Assembly (NCBI RefSeq): GCF_013363975.1
Contig: NZ_JABWGN010000004.1
Coordinates: 434,001 to 498,000 of the forward strand
Source of the DNA: Nonomuraea montanisoli
GTDB taxonomy: Bacteria > Actinomycetota > Actinomycetes > Streptosporangiales > Streptosporangiaceae
DNA: 64,000 bases
Direction: 5' to 3'
The translations under genes and the position numbers were made by a program. This document shows positions 1 through 12,930 of this stretch, in pieces. Under the pieces are notes generated by a model. The model worked only from the letters and a program-made list of their open reading frames with translations. It ran no database searches and had not been told where the DNA came from. Each line of letters begins with the position of its first letter. Positions within the stretch are counted from its first letter, which is position 1.

Positions 1-665
1 AGGAGCGCGCCCGGATCGCGCGCGAGCTGCACGACGTGGTCGCCCACCACGTGAGCGTGATGACCGTCCAGGCGTCGGCGGCGCGCCGCGTGCTGGCCTC
101 GGATCCCGGGCTGGCGGGCGAGGCGCTGACGGCGATCGAGGAGACCGGCCGGATGGCGCTGACCGAGATGCGGAACATCGTCGGGGTGCTGCGGGCGGAC
201 GCGCGGGCCGAGCTGGGGCCGCAGCCGGGCACGCGCGACCTGCCGGCGCTGGTGGACCAGATGCGGGAGGCGGGGCTGGCGACGGGGCTCGCGGTGGAGG
301 GCGCGCCGGGGCCGGTCCCGGCGGGCGTGGACCTGGCCGCGTACCGGCTCGTGCAGGAGGGGCTGACGAACGCGCTGCGGCACGCGGGGGCGGGCGCCAC
401 GGCCCGGGTGACGGTGCGGTACGAGCCGCACGAGCTGGACGTCCGCGTCGAGGACGACGGACGCGGCGCCGGCGACGGCGGTGACGGCGACGGCCGGGGC
501 CACGACGCGAACCCGCAGGAGGGCGGGGCGCGGGCGGGCAGGGGGCATGGATTGGTGGGGATTCGCGAGCGTGTCGCGCTCTATGGTGGAATTCTCAGCA
601 TCGGCCCGAGGCCGGGGGGCGGTTTCGAGGTGCGGGCGAGGTTCCCGCTGAAGGACGGACAATGA
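1..665 (+). CDS. Two-component sensor histidine kinase (3' part)
   Basis: The gene enters from the left edge, reading in frame from base 3. The visible part starts in the dimerisation/phospho-acceptor helix with the HisKA_3 H-box (ARELHDVVAHH; the His codon is at 30-32). It continues into a HATPase domain with an N-box (LVQEGLTNALRHAG) and a G-box (GRGHGLVGIRERV). A Gly/Asp-rich loop is inserted after VEDDGRG. This is the NarL-partner type of kinase, normally autophosphorylating on the H-box His. Its stop overlaps the start of the response regulator gene (ATGA), so the two are translationally coupled. The sensor domain lies outside the window, so the signal is unknown. Confidence 0.93.
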   Translation, partial: ERARIARELHDVVAHHVSVMTVQASAARRVLASDPGLAGEALTAIEETGRMALTEMRNIVGVLRADARAELGPQPGTRDLPALVDQMREAGLATGLAVEGAPGPVPAGVDLAAYRLVQEGLTNALRHAGAGATARVTVRYEPHELDVRVEDDGRGAGDGGDGDGRGHDANPQEGGARAGRGHGLVGIRERVALYGGILSIGPRPGGGFEVRARFPLKDGQ

Positions 666-1345
666 CGATCAGGGTGCTGCTGGTGGACGACCAGCCGCTG
701 CTGCGCACGGGGTTCCGCCTGATCCTCGAGGCCGAGCCGGACCTCACGGTCGTGGGGCAGGCCGGCGACGGCAAGGACGCCCAGGAGCAGACCCGGGCCC
801 TGCTGCCCGACGTGGTGCTCATGGACATCCGCATGCCGGGTGTCGACGGCATCGAGGCGACCCGCCGGATCGTGCGGGAGGCCGCGCCGGGGGCGCACGT
901 GCCGAAGGTGCTGGTGCTGACGACGTTCGACCTCGACGAGTACATCGTGGAGGCGCTGCGGGCGGGCGCGTCCGGCTTCCTGCTGAAGGACGTGCCGCCG
1001 GACGAGCTGGTGCAGGCGATCCGGGTGGTGGCGGCGGGCGACGCGATCGTGGCGCCCAGCGTGACCCGGCGGCTGCTGGACCGGTTCGCGACGCGGCTGC
1101 CGGCGGCCTACGAGCAGCCCGCCCCGGCGCGGCTGGACCGGCTGACCGAGCGGGAGCTGGAGGTGCTGCGGCTGATCGCCAAGGGCATGTCCAACGCGGA
1201 GATCGCGGCCAAGCTCGTGGTGAGCGAGACGACGGTGAAGACGCACGTCGGCAACGTGCTGACCAAGCTCGGGCTGCGCGACCGGGTGCAGGCCGTGGTG
1301 CTGGCGTACGAGACGGGGCTGATCACTCCCGGCGCCCTCTCCTGA
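662..1345 (+). CDS. LuxR/NarL-family response regulator
   Basis: A 227-residue protein with an N-terminal receiver domain (acidic pair D9-D10, phospho-acceptor D55 in VVLMDIRMPG, Lys in GFLLKDVPP) and a C-terminal LuxR-type helix-turn-helix (LTERELEVLRLIAKGMSNAE, then ETTVKTHVGN). It is the partner of the kinase whose gene it overlaps by four bases. Phosphorylation should promote dimerisation and DNA binding. No target site could be assigned. Identification is firm; the regulon is unknown. Confidence 0.95.
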   Translation: MTIRVLLVDDQPLLRTGFRLILEAEPDLTVVGQAGDGKDAQEQTRALLPDVVLMDIRMPGVDGIEATRRIVREAAPGAHVPKVLVLTTFDLDEYIVEALRAGASGFLLKDVPPDELVQAIRVVAAGDAIVAPSVTRRLLDRFATRLPAAYEQPAPARLDRLTERELEVLRLIAKGMSNAEIAAKLVVSETTVKTHVGNVLTKLGLRDRVQAVVLAYETGLITPGALS

Positions 1346-1391
1346 GCGCCCCTCGCGCGCTGCCGACCACACGGCGGGCTGACAGCGCGCG

Positions 1392-1436
1392 ACCGCCCGC
1401 CCCCGGGCCTTGCCGGGCGGCGGGCGGGCGGGCGGT
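1392..1436. terminator. Bidirectional terminator hairpin between convergent operons
   Basis: An exact 11-bp inverted repeat (1392-1402 with 1426-1436; arms ACCGCCCGCCC and GGGCGGGCGGT) sits in the 94-bp gap between the response regulator (plus) and the ABC importer (minus). There is no U-run, as is common in high-GC actinomycetes. Position and symmetry suggest a shared terminator. Confidence 0.5.
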
Positions 1437-1439
1437 GTG

Positions 1440-2519
1440 TCAGGCGTTGACCGGCTCGTCCTTGCCGGTCGCCGGCGCCTCCGGAGCGCCGGGGGCGTTC
1501 TCCGGGAAGTGGCAGGCGACGCGGTGGCCGCTCGCCAGCTCCGCCAGCGGCGGCTCGACCTTCTTGCAGATCTCCTGCGCCTTCCAGCAGCGGGTGTGGA
1601 AGCGGCAGGCGGGCGGCGGGTTGAGCGGGCTCGGCACGTCGCCGGTCAGGCGGATGCGCTCGCGCCCGGCGCGGCCCCGCGGGTCGGGCACCGGGACGGC
1701 CGACAGCAGGGCGTTGGTGTAGGGGTGCATGGGCGTCGCGTACAGGCTCTTGCGCTCGGCGATCTCGACGATCTTGCCGAGGTACATGACGGCGACGCGG
1801 TCGCTGATGTGGCGGACCACCGACAGGTCGTGCGCGATCACCACGTAGGTGAGGTCGAGCTCGTTCTGCAGGTCCTCCAGCAGGTTGACCACCTGGGCCT
1901 GGATGGACACGTCGAGCGCCGAGACCGGCTCGTCGGCGATGATGAGCTTGGGCTTGAGCGCGAGCGTGCGGGCGATGCCGATGCGCTGCCGCTGGCCGCC
2001 GGAGAACTCGTGCGGGTAGCGGTTGTAGTGCTCGGGGTTGAGGCCGACGAGTTCGAGGAGGTCCTGGACGGCCTTCTTGACGCCGTTCTCGGTCTGGACG
2101 CCCTGGATGCGGAACGGGGCGCCGACGATGGCGCCGACCGTGTGGCGGGGGTTCAGCGACGAGTACGGGTCCTGGAAGATCATCTGCATGTCGCGCCGGA
2201 GCGGCCGGAGCCGGCCCTGGCTCATGTGCGTGATGTCCTGGCCCTCGAACATGACCTGGCCGCCCGTGGGCTCCAGCAGCCGGGTGACCAGCCGGCCGGT
2301 GGTGGACTTGCCGCAGCCGGACTCCCCCACCAGGCCGAGGGTCTCGCCCTTGTAGACGTCGAAGCTGATGCCGTCCACGGCCTTGACGGCGCCGACCTGG
2401 CGCTGGAACAGGCCCTTGGTGACGGGGAAGTGCTTCTCCAGGTCGCGGACGGACAGGAGCGGCTCGCCCTGCCGGGCGGGCGCGGTCTGCGTCGCGGGCT
2501 GGGTCTGTGGCTCGGTCAC
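1440..2519 (-). CDS. Oligopeptide/dipeptide ABC transporter, ATP-binding protein (DppF/OppF type)
   Basis: A 359-residue ATPase with Walker A ([12 protein letters not shown]), signature ([19 protein letters not shown]) and Walker B followed by a catalytic Glu ([13 protein letters not shown]). The C-terminal oligopeptide-transporter extension contains a Cys-rich stretch ([19 protein letters not shown]) typical of this family. The GTG start at 2519 is chosen because it overlaps the stop of the preceding ATPase gene (GTGA); longer frames upstream run inside that gene. It is the last gene of a five-gene minus-strand operon and should power uptake with its paralogue at 2516-3544. Confidence 0.95.
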   Translation of the reverse strand: MTEPQTQPATQTAPARQGEPLLSVRDLEKHFPVTKGLFQRQVGAVKAVDGISFDVYKGETLGLVGESGCGKSTTGRLVTRLLEPTGGQVMFEGQDITHMSQGRLRPLRRDMQMIFQDPYSSLNPRHTVGAIVGAPFRIQGVQTENGVKKAVQDLLELVGLNPEHYNRYPHEFSGGQRQRIGIARTLALKPKLIIADEPVSALDVSIQAQVVNLLEDLQNELDLTYVVIAHDLSVVRHISDRVAVMYLGKIVEIAERKSLYATPMHPYTNALLSAVPVPDPRGRAGRERIRLTGDVPSPLNPPPACRFHTRCWKAQEICKKVEPPLAELASGHRVACHFPENAPGAPEAPATGKDEPVNA

Positions 2520-3544
2520 GGGGTCTCCAGCACTGGCTTGATCTCGTTCTCCCACAGGTCGCGCCGCTCGGCCGGGCTCATGTGGCAGCGCACCAGGTGG
2601 CCGCCCTCGGTCTCGGCGAGCGCGGGCGCCTCGGTGCGGGCCTTGTCGCCGGTGCGCTCGGTGTACGGGCAGCGCGGGTGGAAGGCGCAGCCCGGCGGCA
2701 CGTTGATGAGCGACGGCGGGCTGCCCTTGATCGGGAGGAGCCGCTCGGTGGGCTCGCGGTCGAGACGGGGCATCGACCCCAGGAGACCCCACGTGTAGGG
2801 GTGCTCGGGACGGTAGAAGATGTCGTCGGCCGAGCCGTACTCGATGCACTTGCCGCCGTACATGACGAGGATGTCGTCGGACAGCTCGGCGACCACGCCC
2901 AGGTCGTGCGTGATGATGATGAGCGCGGAGTCGAACTCGCGCTGCAGGTCGCGCATGAGGTCGAGGATCTGGGCCTGCACGGTGACGTCGAGCGCGGTGG
3001 TCGGCTCGTCGGCGATGAGCAGCTCGGGGTCGCACGAGAGCGCCATGGCGATCATGGCGCGCTGGCGCATGCCGCCGGAGAACTCGTGCGGGTAGGAGTC
3101 GACGCGGCGGCCGGGCTCGGGGATGCCGACGCGGCCCAGCATGTCGATCGCGTGCTTGCGGGCCACGGCCTTGGTGACCTTGTTGTGGATGCGGTACGCC
3201 TCCACAATCTGGTCGCCGACGGTGTAGAAGGGGTGCATCGCCGACAGCGGATCCTGGAAGATCATCGCCATCTTCTTGCCGCGCAGGCCGCGCACGTGCT
3301 CCTGCGAGGCGCCGACGAGCTCCTCCCCGTCGAGCCAGATCTCGCCGGAGATGTTCGCGCCGCGGCCCTTGTGCAGGCCGAGGATGCCCAGGCTGGTGAC
3401 CGACTTGCCGGACCCGGACTCGCCGACGATGCCGAGCGTCTTGCCGCGTTCGAGGCCGAAGGTCACCCCGTCCACGGACCTGACCAGGCCGTCGTCGGTC
3501 GGGAAGTGGATCTTCAGGTCTTTGACGTCGAGAAAGGGGCTCAC
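2516..3544 (-). CDS. Oligopeptide/dipeptide ABC transporter, ATP-binding protein (DppD/OppD type)
   Basis: A 342-residue ATPase with Walker A ([14 protein letters not shown]), signature ([17 protein letters not shown]), Walker B ([16 protein letters not shown]) and the family's C-terminal Cys-containing region ([18 protein letters not shown]). The GTG start at 3544 overlaps the stop of the permease gene and its stop overlaps the next ATPase start, so translation of the operon is coupled. The two ATPases probably form the heterodimeric motor. Confidence 0.95.
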   Translation of the reverse strand: MSPFLDVKDLKIHFPTDDGLVRSVDGVTFGLERGKTLGIVGESGSGKSVTSLGILGLHKGRGANISGEIWLDGEELVGASQEHVRGLRGKKMAMIFQDPLSAMHPFYTVGDQIVEAYRIHNKVTKAVARKHAIDMLGRVGIPEPGRRVDSYPHEFSGGMRQRAMIAMALSCDPELLIADEPTTALDVTVQAQILDLMRDLQREFDSALIIITHDLGVVAELSDDILVMYGGKCIEYGSADDIFYRPEHPYTWGLLGSMPRLDREPTERLLPIKGSPPSLINVPPGCAFHPRCPYTERTGDKARTEAPALAETEGGHLVRCHMSPAERRDLWENEIKPVLETP

Positions 3545-4554
3545 GCCAGCCTCACCCTCGGGTCGACGACCGCGTAGAGCAGGTCGACGATCAGGTTGGC
3601 CAGGATGATGAAGGCGGCCGCGATCAGCGTGACGCCCATCACCTGGGGGAGGTCGTTGTTGCTGATGGCGTCGACGGCGTACTTGCCGATGCCGGGCAGC
3701 GAGAACGTGCTCTCGGTGAGCACCGCGCCGCCGAGCAGCAGTCCGAGGTCGAGGCCGAACATCGTGAGCACGGGCGTGAGCGTGGCGCGCAGGCCGTGCT
3801 TGAGCACCACGACCCGTTCGGCCAGGCCCTTGGCCCGGGCCGTGCGGATGTAGTCCTCGGACATGGTCTCCAGCATGCCGGCGCGGGTGAGCCGGGCGTA
3901 GCCGGCCGCGTACAGGAAGGCCAGCGTCACCCAGGGCAGGATCAGGTTGTTGGCCCAGGTGAGCGGGTCCTCGGAGAACGGCACCCAGTCGGCCACGTCG
4001 CCGACCAGGCCGAGCTGGTCGCGGAAGATGGCCAGGGACACGATGCCGGTGAAGAAGATCGGCAGCGAGACGCCGGCCAGGGCGATGCCCATGGACAGGC
4101 GGTCGAAGAAGCTGCCCCGCCTGAGCGCGGAGACCACGCCGGTCGCCACGCCGAAGATGACCCACACGACGGCCGCGCCGAGCGCCAGCGACAGCGTGAT
4201 CGGCAGCCGGTTGAGGATGTCGGGCAGGACGGGGTTCTGGCTCACGTACGAGTAGCCCAGGCAGGGGGCCGGGCAGTGCTCGATACCGGGGCCGTAGTTG
4301 CGGTCGACACCCGTGAAGATGCCCTTGACGAACCGCCCGTACTGCACGATGACCGGGTCGTTGAAGCCCAGCCGGATGGCCGTGTCGTGGATGACCTGGG
4401 CGTTGGCCGCCTTGCCCACGTACCGGGAGGCGAGGTCGTCAGCAGACATGCCAGCGAGCCGAGGCACGAGGAAGAAGATGGCGAACGTCGCGATGCTCAC
4501 CACGAAGAGCAGCATGACGGCAGCTATCAACCGTCTGACAATGTATGTGAACAC
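3541..4554 (-). CDS. Oligopeptide/dipeptide ABC transporter, permease (DppB/OppB type)
   Basis: A 337-residue membrane protein beginning [20 protein letters not shown], the usual first helix of DppB-type permeases. It has about six predicted transmembrane segments and the EAA coupling loop ([19 protein letters not shown]). The extracytoplasmic loop after helix 1 is long (roughly residues 40-110) and has a Cys pair ([10 protein letters not shown]). It lies between the binding-protein gene (93 bp upstream) and the ATPases. Substrate specificity cannot be read from the sequence. Confidence 0.94.
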   Translation of the reverse strand: MFTYIVRRLIAAVMLLFVVSIATFAIFFLVPRLAGMSADDLASRYVGKAANAQVIHDTAIRLGFNDPVIVQYGRFVKGIFTGVDRNYGPGIEHCPAPCLGYSYVSQNPVLPDILNRLPITLSLALGAAVVWVIFGVATGVVSALRRGSFFDRLSMGIALAGVSLPIFFTGIVSLAIFRDQLGLVGDVADWVPFSEDPLTWANNLILPWVTLAFLYAAGYARLTRAGMLETMSEDYIRTARAKGLAERVVVLKHGLRATLTPVLTMFGLDLGLLLGGAVLTESTFSLPGIGKYAVDAISNNDLPQVMGVTLIAAAFIILANLIVDLLYAVVDPRVRLA

Positions 4555-4647
4555 TGATCTCGGCCACGGCGGCCGGGCCTTGTGGGCCCGGCCGCCAAGC
4601 CTTCACCTGCTTTCGACGGACGTTCCGGCGGGACTGCCGGCCGGGTA

Positions 4648-6414
4648 CTACTGGGTGCTCAGCGTGAGGAACTCGTACATGCCCCAGTTCTGGCTGACGA
4701 AGACGTTCTTCAGGGTCGGCGGCCGGTAGAACAGGCCGTGCGCCCACACGTAGGGCAGGATGAACGCCGAGTCCATGACCTGCTTGTCGACCTGGGCCCA
4801 GATGGCGCCGCGCTTGGTGGCGTCCGTCTCGGCCGCGGCCTGGTCGATCAGCGCGTCGATCTTGGGGTCCTTCACGCCGAGGTTGGTGTTACCGGCGGGA
4901 CGGATGACCCGGCTGTCCACGATCTGCTGGAAGAAGCCGAAGCCCTCGGGGTAGTCGGCGCCCCAGCCGTAGACCATGAGGCCCAGGCCGTTCTTCTTGG
5001 CGAAGTCGGGCTTGCCGGCGTAGAGCTTGAAGTAGTCACCCTGCGGGTAGCCCTTCAGGTCCAGCTTGATGCCCACGCGGCCGAGCGACTGCTGCAGCGC
5101 CTCGGCGGTCTGCTTCTCGGCGGCGCGCTCGTTGCGGAAGGAGATGGTGGTGCTGAAGCCGTTGGGCTGGCCGCAGGCCGCCAGCTCCTCCTTGGCCTTG
5201 TCGACGTTGCCGCCGGGGGTGGCCTCGACGCCGTACGGGTCGATCTTCTGGTAGCCGGTCATCTTCGGCGGCATGAGGCTCAGGGCCACGTCGCCACCGG
5301 CGTCGGGGCCGCCGTAGGCGCCCTGGATGGCCGAGCGGTCGGCCGCGTAGAGGACCGCCTTGCGGCAGTGGATGTTGTCGAACGGCTTGACGTCACCGTT
5401 GATGTTGGTGAACCAGGTCCGGTCGATCAGGGCCGAGTCGGCGTACTGCTTGACCTTCTCGTCGGTCAGGACCGTCTTGCGGGCGTTGGCCGCGACACCG
5501 GTGCTGTTGACCTTGACGTCGATCTTGCCGGACAGCAGGCGCTGGTCGAGGTCGTCCTCGTTCTGGCCCAGCAGCACCTCGATGGAGTCGTTGAGCTGCT
5601 TGCGGTTCGGGTCGGTCGCCGCGTCCCAGTTCGGGTTCTTCACGAGCTCGATGCGCTTGGTGAGCTCGTGCGACTTGAACATGTACGGGCCGGTCGCGAC
5701 CGGGTGCTCCTTGTACTTCGAGCCGGTGTCCTTGGCCTCGGGCACGGGGGCCGTCTGCGGGAGCATGGCGAAGTAGTCGAAACCGCCGTACGCCTTCTTC
5801 AGGTGGAAGACGATCGTCCGGTCGTCGGGCGTCTCGATGCCCTTCCAGGAGTCGAGCTTGCCCTTCATCTTGTACGGGCCGGTGTAGTCGCCCGTGTCGA
5901 GCCAGTCGTTGAAGTAGGTGGGGCCGCTGGGCAGGATGTCCTTGTCCAGGGAGCGGGCCACGGCGTACTTCACGTCCTTGGACGTGACCGGGGTGCCGTC
6001 CTCGAACTTCACGCCCTCGCGCAGCTTGTACGTCCAGGTCTTGCCGCCGTCGCTGGGCTTGCCCAGGTCCTCGGCGAGGTCGCCGACGAGCTGGAGGCCC
6101 TCCTCGCCCGGCACCGGCTTGAACATGGTCAGCGCGCGCGTGTAGAAGCGGGCGAAGTTCCACGCGTAGCCGTAGTACATGTCGCCCGGGTCGACCGAGT
6201 CGAAGTCACCGGGCATGCCCATCCGGAGCGTGCCACCGGTCTTCGTCGACGGGTTGACGACCTGCGTCACCGCCGCCTTGTACTGGCTGGCGGGCGCCGC
6301 GTCGCCGCCGCCGGTGGAGCTCTTGGAGCCACCGCCGCCGCCACCGCAAGCGGAGGCGACCAGGGCGAGGGCGGCGGTCACCGCGACCGCCGACGCAGTT
6401 GATCTTATCTTCAT
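4648..6414 (-). CDS. Peptide ABC transporter substrate-binding lipoprotein (SBP_bac_5 family)
   Basis: A 588-residue extracytoplasmic binding protein. The ATG at 6414 is chosen because it opens directly with a lipoprotein signal peptide (MKIRSTASAVAVTAAL) ending in a lipobox (ALVASAC) and a Gly/Ser linker; frames starting further upstream have no signal. The body carries the family-5 pattern (GGTLRMGMPGDFDSVDP, WTYKLREGVKFEDGTPV). It should capture oligopeptides or similar cationic solutes and deliver them to the two permeases. Its position between the permease genes is a variation on the common binding-protein-first order. Confidence 0.95.
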   Translation of the reverse strand: MKIRSTASAVAVTAALALVASACGGGGGGSKSSTGGGDAAPASQYKAAVTQVVNPSTKTGGTLRMGMPGDFDSVDPGDMYYGYAWNFARFYTRALTMFKPVPGEEGLQLVGDLAEDLGKPSDGGKTWTYKLREGVKFEDGTPVTSKDVKYAVARSLDKDILPSGPTYFNDWLDTGDYTGPYKMKGKLDSWKGIETPDDRTIVFHLKKAYGGFDYFAMLPQTAPVPEAKDTGSKYKEHPVATGPYMFKSHELTKRIELVKNPNWDAATDPNRKQLNDSIEVLLGQNEDDLDQRLLSGKIDVKVNSTGVAANARKTVLTDEKVKQYADSALIDRTWFTNINGDVKPFDNIHCRKAVLYAADRSAIQGAYGGPDAGGDVALSLMPPKMTGYQKIDPYGVEATPGGNVDKAKEELAACGQPNGFSTTISFRNERAAEKQTAEALQQSLGRVGIKLDLKGYPQGDYFKLYAGKPDFAKKNGLGLMVYGWGADYPEGFGFFQQIVDSRVIRPAGNTNLGVKDPKIDALIDQAAAETDATKRGAIWAQVDKQVMDSAFILPYVWAHGLFYRPPTLKNVFVSQNWGMYEFLTLSTQ

Positions 6415-6472
6415 CGACCTGACACACCCCTTGATCTGGGAGTTCGTAGCACTTGCGGAAACCTCACGAGGT

Positions 6473-7471
6473 CTATCGCGCCTTGGGGTCGAATGCGTCC
6501 CTGAGGCCGTCACCGAGCAGGTTGAACGCCAGCACGGTGATGAAGATCGCGAGACCGGGGAAGAGCATGAAGTTCGGCGCGACGTCGTAGTTGTGGACGG
6601 CCTCGGCGAGCATGCCTCCCCACGTCGGGGTCGGCGGCCGCACGCCCACGCCCAGGAAGGACAGCGCGGCCTCGAAAAGGATGTTCGACGGGATCAGCAG
6701 CGTCGAGTAGACCAGGATCGGCGCGATCAGGTTGGGCAGGATCTCCTTGAACAGGATCACGTGGTTGCGCGCGCCGAGACTGCGGGAGGCGTCGACGAAC
6801 TCGCGTTCTCGCAGCGAGAGGGTCTGCCCCCGGATGATGCGCCCGATGTAGGGCCAGTTGAAGAAGCCGATGATGAACACCAGCAGGCTGATCCGGAGTG
6901 TGTCGCCCGACATGCCGAACGCCTTGTCGGGGATCACCCCCGCCAGCGCCAGAGCGAACACCAGCAGCGGGAAGGCCAGGAAGATGTCCATGGCCCGGCT
7001 GATGATGGTGTCGATCCAGCCGCCGAAGAAGCCGGCGATCATCCCGAGCACGGTGCCGAGCACCACGCAGAGCAGGGTCGCGAAGAACGCGATCAGCAGG
7101 GAGATGCGCGCTCCGTACACGATGCGACTGAACAGGTCGCGGCCGGTGGTCGGCTCGACACCGAACAGGTAGTCCCAGCTGATGCCGCCGAACGCGCCGA
7201 TCGGCGCCTGGATGGCCGGGTCGATCTTCTCCCGGTGCCACTCGGCCGGTGGGTGGCCGAGCCAGGACACGATCAGCGGCGCGAAGATCGCGATCAGGAT
7301 GAGCAGCACGATGACGATGCCGCCGGCCATGGCGACGCGATCGCGCCTGAGGCGCATCCAGGCGATCTGACCGAGGGAACGCCCCCGGATGGCCGAAGAC
7401 TGCGCCCCTTCGAGAACGGTCTCCGGTCCGGCCTCGACAGCCGATTCCGGCAGATCGAGCGGTGCGGTCAT
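6473..7471 (-). CDS. Oligopeptide/dipeptide ABC transporter, permease (DppC/OppC type)
   Basis: A 332-residue permease with an approximately 45-residue cytoplasmic N-terminus ending in the OppC_N motif region (LGQIAWMRLRRDRVAMAGG), about six membrane segments and the EAA loop (EFVDASRSLGARNHVILFKE). It ends DAFDPKAR, the usual C-terminus of DppC. It is the first gene of the operon, so the promoter should lie in the 255-bp gap upstream (7472-7726). Confidence 0.94.
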   Translation of the reverse strand: MTAPLDLPESAVEAGPETVLEGAQSSAIRGRSLGQIAWMRLRRDRVAMAGGIVIVLLILIAIFAPLIVSWLGHPPAEWHREKIDPAIQAPIGAFGGISWDYLFGVEPTTGRDLFSRIVYGARISLLIAFFATLLCVVLGTVLGMIAGFFGGWIDTIISRAMDIFLAFPLLVFALALAGVIPDKAFGMSGDTLRISLLVFIIGFFNWPYIGRIIRGQTLSLREREFVDASRSLGARNHVILFKEILPNLIAPILVYSTLLIPSNILFEAALSFLGVGVRPPTPTWGGMLAEAVHNYDVAPNFMLFPGLAIFITVLAFNLLGDGLRDAFDPKAR

Positions 7472-7726
7472 TCCAGTAGCCCCCTGGATTCCAGACGACG
7501 TCGTCCGTGTGTGCGGCGCGGTCCCGGTCGGGGTGGACGCCCATGCTTGGCAGACCGCGGTGTCGCGGCCCCAGGAGGCAGAATCTATGGCCTGAGCTGG
7601 TGTGACTAGCCCCTCATCGGCCGATGTGGCTCAACTGTGACTGACGCGAAACTCATTCGTATCGATCTTGAACGGGATGTCAGGAAGCCATCGCGATTCT
7701 GTCCCGGATCTGTGACACAAGCTTAG
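7472..7726. promoter_or_regulatory. Intergenic region expected to hold the ABC-importer promoter
   Basis: A 255-bp non-coding stretch between the importer operon and the small membrane protein gene, both on the minus strand. It must hold the operon promoter because no gene reads into it closely. I could not pick a convincing -35/-10 pair, operator or riboswitch. The part near 7655-7680 is AT-richer than its surroundings. Confidence 0.35.
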
Positions 7727-8227
7727 TCACTTGATGCCGCGCCGCCGGAGGATGTCCTCGATGTCGGAGAAGTCGTCGTCGCTCTTGCGCTTCGCCGGGG
7801 CCTCGACCGCAGGCTTGCCCGTCTGAGCGGGCCGTCCACCGGCGACCGCCGGGGCCTCCGCCGGGCCGGCCGGGGCCTCCTTGCCGCCCTTGCCGCCCTT
7901 GCGGCGTTCGCCGTCGCGGGACAGCGCGCGGCCCCGCAGCACCCCGGAGGCCACGAACAGGACCGCGGACACGCCCGCCACCGCGACGCCGGCCCACACG
8001 AAGGGGCTGAACACCAGGCTCGTGACGAAGCCCACGACCGTCGTGCCGATCGTCCACAACGCCTGCAGCGCCCCGGTCAGGTAGGCCGCCAGGGGCAGCA
8101 GCGCCCACGCCGCCACCCGCATGCCCGCCGCCACTCCCCTGCGCCGGAACGCCAGGAAGCTGAGCACCAGCCCCACGGCGGTCAGGCCGACGCACAACGG
8201 GAACCAGGTCGCGATCTGTCCGGACAT
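7727..8227 (-). CDS. Small actinobacterial membrane protein, unknown function
   Basis: A 166-residue protein with about four predicted membrane helices in residues 5-115 and a charged, Pro/Ala/Lys-rich cytoplasmic tail that ends DDDFSDIEDILRRRGIK. The acidic/basic C-terminal motif resembles that of a conserved actinobacterial family that databases sometimes label 'cellulose synthase', although no glycosyltransferase motif is visible here. I do not assign a function. Nothing in the neighbours suggests one. Confidence 0.75.
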   Translation of the reverse strand: MSGQIATWFPLCVGLTAVGLVLSFLAFRRRGVAAGMRVAAWALLPLAAYLTGALQALWTIGTTVVGFVTSLVFSPFVWAGVAVAGVSAVLFVASGVLRGRALSRDGERRKGGKGGKEAPAGPAEAPAVAGGRPAQTGKPAVEAPAKRKSDDDFSDIEDILRRRGIK

Positions 8228-8408
8228 TCGGCCGCCCCTCGTTTCGACTACGTCCCCATCCTGGCACGCGGGCGCGTCTCAGCCGCTCCTCCGCGAGGAC
8301 CACTTCTCCCTTAGGGGACGATCCAGGCATCTCAGGGATTCCCCGGGTTCCGGGCATACGTCACGGTGCGGGACCGGTGAGGGCGGGGCCGGGGGCGTGA
8401 GCCCGGGG

Positions 8409-9053
8409 TCAGGCCGGGACGAGCGCGCGCAGGTCGGCGATCGTGACCTCGGTCAGCGAGGAGACCACCAGGCGGCCCGGGGCGGGCTCGACGGGCAGGA
8501 CGCTCGGCACCGCGACCACCGCGCAGCCGGCCGCCGTGGCGGCCGCGACGCCGGTGGGCGAGTCCTCCAGCACCACGCACCGCACCGGCTGCACCCCGAG
8601 CAGGCGGGCGGCCGTCAGGTACGGCTCCGGGTCGGGCTTGGTGCGGGTCACGTCGTCGGCCGTGACGACGGCGTCGAAGCGCTCGCGGCCGACGGCCTTG
8701 AGCACCGCGTCCGCGATGTCCCTGAGCGACGAGGTGACCAGCGCCACCGGGACGCCCTCGGCGCGCAGCCCGTCGAGCAGCTCGGCCGCCCCGGGCATGA
8801 CGTGGACGCCCTCGGCCAGCGCGCCGACCATGCCGTCGACCATCCACCGCCACAGGGTCTCGGGCGGCAGGTCGGCGCCGGAGACCTCCAGCATGTACGC
8901 GACCGTGCGCTCCATGGAGCCGCCCAGCAGGTGCGCCTGGTGCTCGGCGGACCAGGCGGTGCCGAGCCGGGCCATCACGGCGGTCTCGATCTCCAGCCAC
9001 ACCTTCTCGGTGTCGACGAGGAGGCCGTCCATGTCGAACAGGGCGGCTTGCAT
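8409..9053 (-). CDS. HAD-family phosphatase (beta-phosphoglucomutase-like)
   Basis: A 214-residue HAD hydrolase with motif I (LFDMDGLLVDTE, nucleophile Asp7), motif II (VALVTSS), a Lys motif III region (TRTKPDPEPYL) and motif IV (VVLEDSPTG). It has an alpha-helical cap inserted after motif I. These features place it with sugar-phosphate or nucleotide phosphatases. It lies 159 bp downstream of metH on the same strand, but no methionine-related role can be read from it. Confidence 0.9.
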   Translation of the reverse strand: MQAALFDMDGLLVDTEKVWLEIETAVMARLGTAWSAEHQAHLLGGSMERTVAYMLEVSGADLPPETLWRWMVDGMVGALAEGVHVMPGAAELLDGLRAEGVPVALVTSSLRDIADAVLKAVGRERFDAVVTADDVTRTKPDPEPYLTAARLLGVQPVRCVVLEDSPTGVAAATAAGCAVVAVPSVLPVEPAPGRLVVSSLTEVTIADLRALVPA

Positions 9054-9212
9054 GCGTCTCCGATCGGTCGCTGACGGGCGGCGGGTGAGCCGGACATCGA
9101 CCGTACCCGGACCCGGATGACGGGCGTCCGCCGGGGTCGGCCCCGTACGGACTGCGCCCTTCGGGGGCCCAGGGCCCGGACGGGCCCGGGACCTGGGCGG
9201 ACGACGGCCGGG

Positions 9213-12680
<3,468 letters not shown>

Positions 12681-12869
12681 GGCGCTCAGCTTATCGGCTG
12701 CGCTGGAGCCGGGCTGGAGCGGACACGAGTTTTCGATCATCGAGGATCGCGGGGCCGCCTCCGAGGGGCCCGCCAGGGGCCGGGGGTGTGCGGCGCCGTC
12801 ACGCGATCCCGGCGCTCGCGGATGGTGCGCGGCCGTCCCGCGTCTGGTAAAGCTGATCATCGCCACTCG

Positions 12870-12900
12870 GTGACATGAGCGGCTCCTCACCGCATAGGCT
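12870..12900 (+). promoter_or_regulatory. Candidate promoter for the PAC2 gene
   Basis: GTGACA (12870-12875) and TAGGCT (12895-12900) resemble -35 and -10 boxes, but the spacer is 19 bp, longer than usual. It is followed by a purine-rich ribosome site (GAGGAGG near 12918-12924) before the ATG at 12931. It lies in the 250-bp divergent gap between metH and the PAC2 gene. Tentative. Confidence 0.3.
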
Positions 12901-12930
12901 AAGCGGGACGGAGAAGAGAGGAGGCGACAC

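Noticed and set aside
4582..6402. Long plus-strand open frames opposite the binding-protein gene
   Set aside because: They are shadows of high-GC coding bias; their products are Val/Leu/Arg-rich with no domain, and the minus-strand gene is clear. The same holds for many long frames elsewhere.
9167..9198. Terminator hairpin after metH
   Set aside because: The pairing arms are interrupted and the inner loop is too tight; not convincing enough to annotate.
12681..12930. Cobalamin riboswitch upstream of metH
   Set aside because: The gap lacks the conserved B12-box and the expected junction sequences.
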